Source: Patagioenas fasciata (Eukaryota > Chordata > Aves > Columbiformes > Columbidae). Taken from it: a stretch of 64,000 bases of DNA. Where the stretch lies: positions 16,871,001 to 16,935,000 of the forward strand of contig NC_092520.1 of the NCBI RefSeq assembly GCF_037038585.1, in the 5' to 3' direction. Both the position numbers and the translations under genes were made by a program. Positions 50,658-61,545 of the stretch are shown here, piece by piece. Position 1 is the first letter of the stretch, and every line of letters starts with the position of its first letter. The notes under the pieces are model-generated. The model worked only from the letters and a program-made list of their open reading frames with translations. It was not told the origin of the DNA and ran no database searches.

Positions 50658-50750
50658 AACGCACAGAGCTCTGAGAAAAGCCTTGAGAATCCACAAGAGC
50701 AATAAATAACCTGAAAGAAATACAAAATACAAGAGAAAGAGTGAAAATAC

Positions 50751-50965
50751 CTCATGATACTTTTTCACTGTTTTCCCTGACATGCACGTGCAGGATTTCC
50801 AGCTTGAAGTCCCACAGCCACAGTTTCCTCCACAGCGCTGGACAAGGAGGCAGCGGGGGAAGAAAACTACGTTTGTCAGCTTCAGTTCCTCCCTTAAATT
50901 GACAGAGTAGTTTCTTGGAGTGCAGCTATAACGTTTCACATCATCATTCAACCTGTCCAGGTCAA
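50751..50965 (-). CDS. PDGFD: PDGFD, penultimate coding exon (cysteine-knot growth-factor core)
   Basis: This encodes 71 full codons of the PDGF/VEGF-type core of platelet-derived growth factor D. On the minus strand a consensus branch site (TACTAAT, plus 50987-50993) and TTTTACATTGCAG precede the exon. It starts in phase with two bases completing a Val codon, then DLDRLNDDVKRYSC. Then come PRNYSVN (a potential N-glycosylation site), LREELKLTNVVFFPRC, LLVQRCGGNCGCG, and W-K-S-C-T-C followed by GKTVKKYHE. It ends at GAG|GTATTT. Seven cysteines lie here, including the diagnostic RCGGNCGCG. Differences from the human protein as I recall it include Ala to Val (NDDV), Val-Asn to Ser-Ser before the Trp, and Asn to Met (C-M-S-G-K). 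The CUB domain and the cleavage site that activates the latent factor are in upstream exons outside the window. The frame continues directly into the exon at 37937. Confidence 0.98.
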
Positions 50966-50993
50966 CTGCAATGTAAAAGAAGTTTCATTAGTA

Positions 50994-53900
50994 GGATTTG
51001 AGTGGGACATTCCATTGGTCTATACTGCTTCCAAAGCAACCGATAACACAAAGTAATGTGGCACTGGTTGGAAAATATGTGAAGTATAGCAGTAATTTCC
51101 GTCAGATAAAAATAAATTCGCCAATTTGAAAACATTTCAGATGGCCATCCGGGCTCTCATCCTGCTTCCACTGACTTCCATACAGGGCTCACACTGACTA
51201 TAAAGGTGAAGGGAAGGCTTGCAGTAAAATATTGGCCTGAAAGCTGAAGTTGGGTTATTTTATTCGCTCTGTCATGGATCTACTGGATCCTTGGGTGTGA
51301 GATTCCACCTCTGCTACTGTCTTCCTCCCCCTGCTTACACCTGACTTCCTTAGACGATGAGCTCTTTTCTGTTATTATGAGTTTAATGCCTTTTGCCTAA
51401 CTGCAGACATACAAAATGTAAACACTTGAACCAAGGCTCTTCCTGTGGTCAGTACAGAAAAATCTTTGGAGAGTGGTTCATCTCTTCCTCAAAAGGGCAT
51501 TTAAGACAGGTGGCATGATTTGCTTTCTCAAGTTGTCTGTCTGTATTGTTTATAGACAAGAGTCTAGATAACTTTCCTTTAGATGGAGAAATCAATCTAG
51601 GCAATATTAATTTCAGCTGGCAAATGCTACTATAATAGGCAAATAAATGCAATTAAAACTAATGATCTTCATTGAATGCCAGTAGATGGTTGATGTTTAA
51701 ATGGCTGGTATCTCTGTGAGATGTGTCATGAAAACAAGTAGTAAAGCCAACCATAAAAATAACTTATAGACTCTCAACTGTGAGTTTAAGTACTGCTTCT
51801 AGCTTTAGCTTGCAAAGCTAAAACAAACAAAAAAACCACCACCCTTCCATAAATCCATTTTCCACTATTGTAACACAGATAAAAATAACAGTTATAATGA
51901 CTTTATTTCTATAGAAGTTTTCCGATTTCTTTTCCCCTCCTTTTTTACTTTCTTCTTCTCCTTAGGATTGTGTCCACCAACTAAGTGTTCAAAAGCTCAA
52001 TAATTCATTCAGAATTGGAGTACATGAGAACTTGTGTTGAGAAGTGAGGTCCTCTGGACTGAAACATAGAACAAGAAAGAAAATGAAAATGCATTTTGAG
52101 CTCATGGAGCTTGAAAGCTGAAGAATTCATCTTGCTCTGATTCAAATCTTCAAATTTCAGAAAAAAATTGGGAAACTGGAAACCAGAAACACAGTACATA
52201 ACTGACAAATCAATAATTTTATGAACATTGTTTTTGAAAAGACACATTCAAAATATAAATTAAGCTGAAGGAAGAAAAATAATGGACTTGATGGTGCAGC
52301 AGATTAAAAATAGTCCTTTCCCACTCCAAACAGTATTTTCTAACAGATACACCAACAGGAAAACAGGAATGGCTCAAATGAGAACTAATGGTGTGGTGTT
52401 TTCAAACATATCAGATTTTCATGCGCATGTTTAATAGCTCAACACCGTTTCTGGTCCTGAGTGTAGCTAAGCATGTGCTTTACTATAAACATGTGAAAAC
52501 CTCCAACAAAGGCAGGAGCACTACAACACTTCATACCTTCTGTGACTCAGCCCTTGTCAACATCACAAAGTAAATAGTGTAAAAAGCTGTGATTTGTAAA
52601 TATCATGCACCTTGACATTATGGCCTGGAGATATTCACAAGGCAGATATGCAAGAGGCAAGGGTACATAAATGCCTTGAGTGCTACTACACAAAATCATA
52701 GCAGCTTCACTTTCCTGGCAAGGTGTTATTTCAGTCAAAAGGAATTTAGCAGATAAATTGCGATTTTATAGCAATTGTGATACATCTCACGGTGAAATCT
52801 CAGAGGTTTTCTCCAGAGAACTAGTATCTCTCCAAAAGAGGTATAGATCATCCTCCTGATATAAGCACAAAATCAATGGGGCTGCTGGTATACTCATGCA
52901 CTGGGAGAAAAATTCACTCCAAATGTCCACAGCCAGGACTTAGAAGTCCAGAGAATATTGATTTATTTGTTTTAACAGATGATATTTTATTCTCTGCTGT
53001 CATTCTCCACAGCCACCTCTTTTCATTGCAGGCTCTCAAACTAATTCTTCTCCTCTAAACATTCTCATCAGGACCTTTGCCATCAGCTTTGCTTACGGAT
53101 AAAGCAAAGAGTTATCTGGCTACCCTTCATTTCAGATGATTGATGTGAAAGAAAAAATAACCAAAGGAAGATATTCTGACTTCATGAATAGTGAGATTTC
53201 TGGAGGGGAAAGCCTGGATCACCCACACTCTGGCACTGCAGTAATTCAGGGGAATGGATACCGATACGAGCAGGCTGCTGTCAGGGAAGGCTGGCCATGG
53301 ACTAGGACAGCACTTGCTGCTGGTGTATCTCTAGACAGAATAAAATGCTCAAAGGCTTAATGCAACCTGTGATTGCAAGGCTTCCTGCTGAGGTGGCACA
53401 AAAAACCAGGCTTCCAGCTACAAACTGGTCATTAAAGAGGACCCAGACCCAGGTCACATGAACTGACATCTGTGTCCAGGAGAAGATGTCCTGGGGACTG
53501 AACAGAATTTGCTCTTTTCACAGATGAAACTTCCCTTAAGCTCAACATCCTCCTTCCTGCATTGAACTGATACCTATTATCACTGCTGTGTTATCAACAC
53601 TGAAATGAGTCTTTGTAATGAGTCTGGCAGAGAGGGAAAGCACCGACATTTAAAGGACCAGGGTGGGGGGGCTTTCCTGCAGAGAGCATATTATATCCAT
53701 CACCATGTTACACATATTTGCTTCAGTACTTAAGCTGCTCAATTTAAATGGAAGGGGTGACCTGGCAAAAGGCTTTCACCGGAGGGAAGGCTTTGCTAAC
53801 TAGCATTCAAAAGCCTAGTTTTGATGACTTTCAGAAGTCTTTGCAGGGTCTCTTAGGCTGTAGCTGAGTCAGTGCTGTGGAGAGCTGTTGACTTGCTTGA

Positions 53901-55381
53901 AGCATAGGAGGGAATAACCAGACAATTAGGATAATTTTTTCCTCTATGCAGTATGAAGGAGTCAGCTATTTTTGATGAGGGCTCAAAACATTTTTCTGGA
54001 CACATTCTTCAGGAATTCTGAAATCAGCCAGTAGCAAAATACATTTTATTTAGTGTATTTTTCTATTATGAACTATTTTTGAAAAACCTATGTGAAATCT
54101 TCCAATGGAAAATTGTGTGAATTCTCCTTGGTTTCATACTCAAGGCATTCTGATCCTTACATATTAGCAGTTTTTGGGACCCCAAATCCCAGAGTTATCA
54201 GTTAAGATGTGAATTCCCTGCATTTAACATATCTTGAGTATCAGAGTCCAGAGTGAAATGGAAAAATATAATAACAGAAAGGTCTTATTTTAGTGATGCT
54301 ATAAAATAAATATAAATAATATATATCAATAATAAATATATATAATAATAAATATATAAAATAAATAACTGTAAGCAGACAAGTAAATACTAAATAAAGA
54401 GTTTAAGAGATAAGTCATCATAAAAATTCATCTGGAGGTAAACATGCTCTTTTTGACTCTGCTCTACAGAAATCTGATGCTTGATGGGATAAGGTAAGTG
54501 CACGATGTCTTCTCTGAACAGTATATACTGTACTCTAGTAATATCACACCAATACCAAAGAACAATTCCCTTTTCCTAATTAGCTTTAGCCCACAGTTTG
54601 TGGCCCCCTAACCAAAGAACACATTTTGCTCTGAAGAACTCTCTCTGCTGAAAATTTGAATGTGCATTTTTCCCCACCTTGGGATTGTTTTATTGTCTGG
54701 AGCCAGTCCATTTCCTCATCCATATAACAATGAGATTTTACAGTACAGTCAGTTGCATGCATCACTTCACTGCTGTGACTAAAATATAACCGAGCCTTGG
54801 TGTGATTGGTGTGAAATCCTGCTGCTTTACTTATCAAGGACTGAAACCACTGGAGTCCTTAATTTAAAACTAGAACTAAAAGGTTCTGTAGACTGGATGC
54901 AAATAACTTCAAAGTATTATTACAGAACGTCTGCATCAGAGATTCAATTTAAAGGCAAGGGAGACATAAAAAGATGCACTGGAGCAGTAAGTTGGATACT
55001 TGGGCTACTATGTTTGCCCCTTTCTCCCCTGCAAATACTATGCTTCAGTCCATCCTCATTTCACATAGCACTAAGGAATGTGCTTACCTTGAAACATTTA
55101 TCTTAATCAGAAGTAGCACTGAAATCAGGGACTCTAGTAATACCATGTCTTATTCAGCAGGGACAACCTTAAAGATCAGAGAGGTGAGAAAACCTGTGCT
55201 GCTGGTCATTGATTAATTTTAAAAAGACAGGTAGTCTGTTAGGGTTTCTTTTAACACTTTAGCTGTTCCAAATTCATACATGTCTGAACATTTTACATGT
55301 TTTTTGTGCATCAGCCCCACCCCAGAAGTGAAGTGCAAGAAGTGGTAGCCACCTTGTCAGGGTATTCCTATAACATATCAA
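50994..55381. other. Intronic DNA, AT-rich, no gene recognised
   Basis: Only short unrecognised open frames. A strongly AT-rich stretch built on ataaata units lies at about 54298-54369. Confidence 0.5.
54298..54369. repeat. AT-rich (ATAAATA-like) low-complexity stretch
   Basis: Consists of ataaata, tataata and ataatat units with almost no G or C. Confidence 0.85.
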
Positions 55382-56002
55382 GACCATTTACAAGGAAGGC
55401 AAGAAGGATTCAGGAAGGTGGAAACCAGTCAGCCTAACCTTACTTCATGGTAAAATTGAGGAGTAAATCCAGCTGGAAGCAAAGTCCAAGTACGTGAAAG
55501 ACAAGAGGGTGACTTGGAACAGCCAGCATGGATATTACAAGTGGAAATTGTGACTGACCAACCTGAGAGTCTTCTATGGTGAGACAGCTGCCTTGCTGGA
55601 TGAGGTGAAAGCAGCAGAGGCCCCTGCTGATTTTTGACAGCACCCTTGCAGCCAAACTGCTGAGATATAATGGGATAGATGGACTACAAATTGGATAGAT
55701 AACCAGAAGGTCTAAGGGGCTTGAACAAAGGGATCAGCAATTCCAAACACAACTGGTGGCTGGTTACTAGCAATATGCCCCAGGGGATAATGCTGGGGTC
55801 AGTACTACTAAAGATCTTCAGGAATTTCCCAAACAATGGAATTGTGTGAATCCCCAGCAAGTTTGTGAGTGACATCAAATTGTGGGAAGCTGTCCATGCG
55901 CTGCAGGGCTGCCTTTCAGAAATACCTCGGCAGGCTGCAGAAATGTGCTGGCAAGAACCTCACGAGGTCCAGTGATGACAAATGGAAATCCCTTCACCTG
56001 AC
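55382..56002 (+). mobile_element. CR1 LINE, diverged reverse-transcriptase fragment, antisense to PDGFD
   Basis: In plus orientation it starts near the conserved 'accatttacaaggaaggcaa' and 'aaaccagtcagcctaacctt' region. It runs through 'acttggaacagccagcatgg', 'gtggctggttactagcaa', 'tgccccaggggataatgctg' and 'gatcttcaggaatttccc' to the end of the reverse-transcriptase region (aagaacctcacgaggtcc). Both ends are truncated and the frame is broken many times. It is older than the copy at 59.3 kb. Confidence 0.88.
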
Positions 56003-58855
56003 ATGCATCAGTCCAGATATGCAGGGTTCAGTTCTTGTTTGACTCTCATGCTTTTCATGTGTGGCTTACAGTTTGTAACAGAGGTCATGCTGCGGTTTTG
56101 ATTCTTGGCTTTAAAAGCCTTCTCCTATAGAGCATGGAACTTCTCAGAGACCTATGAACATATTGCACCCATTATCCACAGCATTCACGTTCCACTAGCA
56201 TAAAGGTTTGTTCCAGGACTGTGTCAGGTAGAGCAGAGGTTCTGTACAAGCAGTCAAAGACATTCAGAGCAGTGCTGCAGCTGACTGATGCTATGGTGTG
56301 GTTGGAACAGAACTGGAAAACTCAGTCCCATACATATAGTAAACAGTCACATCGTCCACTGGTTAAATCACCTAAATTCACTGACACTGATGAATTTATT
56401 CTTCTCCACACTGAATTTTGATCAAACCCTGTGGCTTTTAGTTTTCAACACATATGGCTGATGGTAATCACTGTTCTACTACACGTGCTTAATGACACCA
56501 CAAAAAGCACTTTGTTGAATATATCTGAAAACTTTGAAATCTCTCCAAGTCTTTCTTGTGGGAGCTGGGGAGAAGATGCTGCAATTCAGATTTACTACAG
56601 AATCACAGTGCCAAGACAAACCTCCTCAATACAGCAACTATTATTTTAGAAGAATGAGATATCAAAATTTCAGTGAAATTATAGCTGTCTGCATGAAACA
56701 AAGTTCACAATATACGGGTCTATTATGGACTGGCAAACCAATTATCAGCTGTGGTATGGGTCAAATAGTAAAAGCAGGCCAAATCATCAGTGTTGTAAAC
56801 TTCATCGAAATCAACAGAATTGAAAAGCTTATTCCAGTGACAAATGACATGCTGCAAGTTTCACTAGCATTTTAAAAAGGGATTTAATATGAAAAACTTC
56901 CACTGTAGTGCCTGACAATGGTGTCATGTAAAACATGAGGGAAAATCTCATGTGTCACAGAAGGGAAGAGCATGGATGCAGATCTGAATTAGACTGTGAA
57001 ATTAATGAATTTGTGTAGCTTGAATGCAATAGACAACTTCGTTCCCAACTGAAGAAGTGTGGAAGACTGTTTTTTTGAGCACAAGAAATATTAAAATTAG
57101 CAGCTATTTGAAAAGCTATTCCATCTACTTGTAATGTTCACATTTGCCATGAATGAGAGGGCATTCAGCATTCATAATGCCTACACTCCCTGTCTGATGC
57201 ACTGAAATTTGTTGGCAGCCATCCCAGAACCCTTCAAGAAAGAGTACATGGACATTTGAAGTAATTTTTTGGCTACTGTTTGGAAACCTCTGAGAAATTA
57301 CATTCCTGAGTTAAAATTTTAACTTCTTACTAGACCATTGTAAGTAGTGACAATTAAAACCTAACGTCAAGGACATGATGAAACTTGCCTGATCTTGGGG
57401 AACCTGTTCGGCAGTGGACAGCAAAAACATTCCATGAAGACTTGTGGTCTCCTCTCGCAACTCCCCTTCTAGAGAACAGTGTGTCTATGCCAGGAAGTGT
57501 TTATTTATTCAATTTTCAAAATTGTCATTGCAATCAGATGTTATTCCAGGAATGTCCCACCTGATTAATTTCTTCTGATAGCCAAAGACTTCTTGCATAC
57601 CATTTCCCAAAAAGAAAATGAGCTTAGAGCTGTATGTAGGCTTGTTCATTACCAGAATGTATCTATCCACATGTTATGCTCCTTCCTAACCTGATCTGTG
57701 AAAAAACCTTCCATTTTAAAGACGACCTCTTTATCTAGGCACCATCCCCTAGACATTTGGATCTAATTCTACAATAAAAAACAGTGAACTTTTTCTTTCA
57801 CAGAAAGAGGTCTTTTAAAAATTATAGAGCCTTTTTCAATTAGATGTAAAACTTCAGAGTGAACAACAAAAGATAAATGCAAACAAGCATGAGGGAAACG
57901 TTAAATGATGCTTAACTGACGGCTGGAACTGTTTACAACAGTATCTCTGAGAAGCTCTTCTAACATTATCAAGAAGGCACACTGATGCTTTCAAAAATCT
58001 AGTCTGTACGATGAAGAGGTTTCCTTCAAACATGTCTGAGTGCTCCTTATGACTCTCTAAAAGAATAGAGACTTGTTTGTATACATGTTCAACATAATAG
58101 TAGAGTATGGCTCTTTTCTATTTTATATCTATCCATGGTTTTGCTAAGAACAGTATTAACTAACCCAATAGTCAGCGATATCCTTCTAGACATGCTTTAT
58201 ATTTGTAACAGCCAAACTACTATGATACTGAGGTCAGCTACAACAATTTACAGCAATGAAAAAGGAATTATTCTCAGGGATATACTTTATTTGGTATGAC
58301 CTCCTGTTTTCCTAAGAGTCTAGGATAAGCTTAAGGCTGAATACTCATACTTTCAGAGATTCTAAAATGCAGCAATGGCTAACAGACCTTTTTGAATTTA
58401 TTTACAACTGCTGCAAAGGTCATTTGAAACATCTACTTGTCATATTTTCACGTAGGAGGTGTACACTGTAGTTCATAGGCTTCTCTTTTAAGGATTCTGA
58501 AAATGCGAATGTGTGTCTTCCCCTTTCTTCTCTGTCCTTCCAGTCTGGGTTTCACTGTGATTGTACAGTTGACTTCTACTGGAGTGGTTAACAGCAAACC
58601 TCACTGAACATATGTAGAATTAAATTTAAAACTTCATGTGATTATTATTGAGACACACCTGATACGAATATCTCACTTCAATAGTGTAAATAGAAAAAAA
58701 CACATTTTATTCAATAGAGTTGCGTCAGTGTTGCAGAGGTGTGTGAGATCAGATTTTATAGATTGAATGGAGTTATCATGCATGCAGATTTAATCAAGAC
58801 ACACTTAATATTAAGGTCCTTGCAGGTGGTATCCTGGGAGGGATCAATCTTATAA

Positions 58856-58856
<1 letters not shown>
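56003..58856. other. Intronic DNA, no gene recognised
   Basis: AT-rich. Includes a 113-codon plus-strand frame at 56534-56875 with no recognisable domain; a run of that length is not surprising by chance here. Confidence 0.5.
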
Positions 58857-58901
<45 letters not shown>

Positions 58902-58920
58902 GTTTATATACATATGTACA
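58857..58920. repeat. (TA)n microsatellite
   Basis: A pure TA run of about 18 units (58859-58895), followed by interrupted TA/TG to about 58918. A likely polymorphic length marker. Confidence 0.97.
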
Positions 58921-59026
58921 TGATGGGAGGCAATTAAGAAGATGGAGCCAGAGTCTTTGAAAGAACAAGAGGTATTGGACACAAATTGTAACACAAAAAA
59001 ACTTATTTAAATGTTTAAGAAAAAAA

Positions 59027-59080
59027 TTTTTGTTTGTTTGGTTGGTTGGTTGGTTGTTTTCTTTGTTTGTTTGTTTTTGT
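59027..59080. repeat. TTTG/GGTT-rich simple sequence
   Basis: T/G-rich units (tttg, ggttggtt) end about 17 bp before the 5'-truncated CR1 fragment at 59097. Confidence 0.9.
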
Positions 59081-59096
59081 TACAAACGTGGTCAGA

Positions 59097-59268
59097 CACA
59101 GGTTGTCCAGAAAGGCTGCAGGATCTCCATCCTTGAAGATGCTCAAAACTTGACTGGACATGGTCCCAAGCAACCTGCTGTTGGTGAAACTGCCTTGAGC
59201 AGGAAGGTTAGACCAGAAAATCGCCTGATGCACCCACCCCCTCCCCCTCTTCATCTATTCTGTGATTA
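59097..59268 (+). mobile_element. CR1 LINE, 3'-end fragment, antisense to PDGFD
   Basis: Contains 'ggttgtccagaaaggctgca', 'ggatctccatccttgaagat', 'aaaacttgactggacatggt', 'cccaagcaacctgctg' and a tail 'ctattctgtgattaac'. It is a 5'-truncated insertion next to a second, longer CR1 copy in the same orientation. Confidence 0.95.
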
Positions 59269-59299
59269 ACTATGCTAAAATACAGTACTTCTTATTTCC

Positions 59300-61545
59300 T
59301 TGACCCTGACTCTTATCTTTGTGGATCACTTGTGGGTGATGTGACAGTTGGAGGCCATCTTGGGCACAGTGATCACAAGATGAGTTTTCAGTTCTTGGAG
59401 AAGTATGGAGGGGGTCAGTGGAACTGCTACCTTGAACTTCCACAGGGCAAACTTAGACCTATTTAGGAGGCTGGTTAGCAGAGTCCCTTGGGAAACAGTA
59501 CTGAAGGAAAAAGGAGTCCAGGAAGGCTGGACATCGTTCAAGAAAGAGATCTTAGAGATGCAGAAGCATGCTGTCCCCCTATGCCAGAAGATGAATCGTC
59601 TGGGAAGAAAACCAACCTGGCTGAACAGATAGCTTCTGCTGGAACTTGACAATAAAAGGAGACTTTATGACCTATGGAAGAAGGGGCAGGCAACTCGAGA
59701 GGACTACAAGGACGTTGTGGGATTATGCAAGGGAGAAAATTAGAAAGGCCCAACTAGAACTTGATCTGGCTACTGCTGTGAAAGACAATAAAAATGTTTC
59801 TATCGTCAGGGAATCCACGGACCCACTGTAGTCCCCCACTAAATGCCTTCTTTAATAGCAAAACCATTTGTTCTCTGTGTACTTGGCCCCCTGATCTGGA
59901 AGACATGGACAGGGAGCAGAATGAAGCCCCAGTAACCCAAGGAGAAATGGTTAGCAACCTGTTACACTGCTTAGACACACGTAAGTCTATGGAGCAAGAT
60001 GGGATCCATCCAAGGGTACTAAGGGAGCTGGCAGAGGTGCTCACAAAGGCACTTACAATTATTTGTAATATGAGCAGTCCTGGCTAATGGGGGAGGTCCC
60101 AGTTGACTGAAGGTTAGCAAATGTGACTCCCACCTACAAGAAGGGTGGGAAGAAGGATCTGAGGAACTATAGGCCTGTCAGACTGATCTTGGTGCCAGGA
60201 AAGGTTATGAAGCAGATCATCCTGAGTGCCATCACATGGCATATACAGGACAACCAGGTGATCAGGCCCAGTCAGCATGGGTTTAGGAAAGGCAGATCCT
60301 GCTTGACTAACCTGATCTCCTTCTATGACAAAGTGACTCACTTAGTGGATTAGGGAAAGGCTGTGGATGCTGTCTAGCTAGACTTTAGTAACGTCTTTGA
60401 TGCTGTTTCCCACAGGATTCTCCTGGAGAAGCTGGCTGCTTACGGCTTGGACAAGCATAATCTTCACTGGTTAAAAAACAGGTGGATGGCCGGGCCCAAA
60501 GAGCTGAGGTGAATAGAGTCAAATCCAGTTGATGGCCAGTCACAAGTGGTGTTCCCCAGGGCTCAGTATTTGGGCCAGTTCTGTTTAATATCTTAATCAA
60601 TGATCTGAACCAGGGGATTGAGTGTGCCCTCAGTAAGTTTGGAGACAACATCAAGTTGGACAAGAGAGTTGCTCTGCTTGAGGGTAGGAAGGCTCTACAG
60701 AGGGATTTAGACCAGCTGGATCCATGAGCTGAGGCCAATTGAATGAGGTTTAACAAGGTCAAGTGCCAGGTCCTTGCACTTGGCTCACAGCAACCACAAG
60801 CAGCGCTAGAGGCTCAGGGAAGAGTGGCTGGGAAGCTACCTGGTAGAAAAGGACCTGGGGGTGTTGGTGAATGGTCAGCTGAACATGAGACAGTAGTGTG
60901 CCCAGGTGGCCAAAAAGGCCAACAGCATCCTGGCTTGTATCAGAAATAATGTGATCAGCAGGACTGGGGAAGTGATCATCTCACTGTACTTCGCACTGAT
61001 GAGGCCTCACCTCAAATCTTGTGTTCAGTTTTGGGACCCTCACTACAAGAAAGGCATTGAGGTGCTGGAGTGAGTTCAGAGAAGGGCAGCAAAGCTGTGA
61101 AGGGTCTGGAGTACAAGTCCTGTGAAAAGCAGCTGAGGAAACTATGGTTGTTTAGCCTGGAGAAAACAAGACTGAGGGGAGATCTTATTGCTGTCTACAA
61201 CTACCTGAAAGGAGGTTGTAGCAAGCTGGACGTGAGTCCCTTCTCCCGAGTAACAGGTGAAAGGACAAGAGTAAATGGCCTCAAGTTTCACCAGGGGAGG
61301 TTTAGATTGGATATTAGGAAAAACTTCTTCACTGCAAGGATTGTTGAGCATGGGAACAGGCTGCCCAGGGAAGTGGTGAAGTCAGCATCCCTGGAGGTGT
61401 TTAAAAGATATGTATGATGCAGTGCTTAAGGACATGGATTAGTGGTGGACTTAGCAGTGTTAGGTTTGAGGTTGGACTCAATGATCTCCAAGGTCTTTTC
61501 CAACCTAAATGATTCTCTGATTCTATAATTCTAATCTATGATTAA
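59300..61545 (+). mobile_element. CR1 LINE, 2.2-kb copy with inactivated reverse transcriptase
   Basis: This is the longest CR1 in the window, covering the endonuclease end, the reverse transcriptase and the 3' UTR. It starts in the endonuclease C-terminal part (VGGHLGHSDHKMSF at about 59347). It continues through the linker (QEGWTSFKKEI), then RT motifs YKKGGKKDLRNYRPVRL (from about 60135), QHGFRKGRSCLTNL (about 60272) and SHRILLEKL (about 60409). It ends with [20 protein letters not shown] (about 61150) and the tail 'gattctctgattctataatt'. Inactivating changes are clear. The catalytic box reads FGDN instead of the family FADD (60638-60649), an in-frame TAG interrupts the frame at about 60349, and there is an internal deletion around 59800-59850. 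It is not functional and inserted antisense to PDGFD. Confidence 0.97.

Larger units (their letters stand above)
37938..50750 (-). other. PDGFD: PDGFD last intron (12.8 kb)
   Basis: On the minus strand the intron begins GTATTT just after the GAG codon at 50751 and ends CCCCCCAG before the GTG at 37937. Phase 0 on both sides matches the reading frame. Inside are CR1 copies at 38.8, 44.2 and 47.7 kb, an old CR1/L3-like relic at 48.9-49.1 kb, T/G-rich simple repeats, and otherwise AT-rich sequence without recognisable genes. A GC-richer pocket at about 41850-42400 gives short overlapping open frames on both strands, but no domain. Confidence 0.93.

Noticed and set aside
56534..56875. 113-codon plus-strand frame in the PDGFD intron
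   Set aside because: No domain recognised; length compatible with chance; no splice-site evidence.
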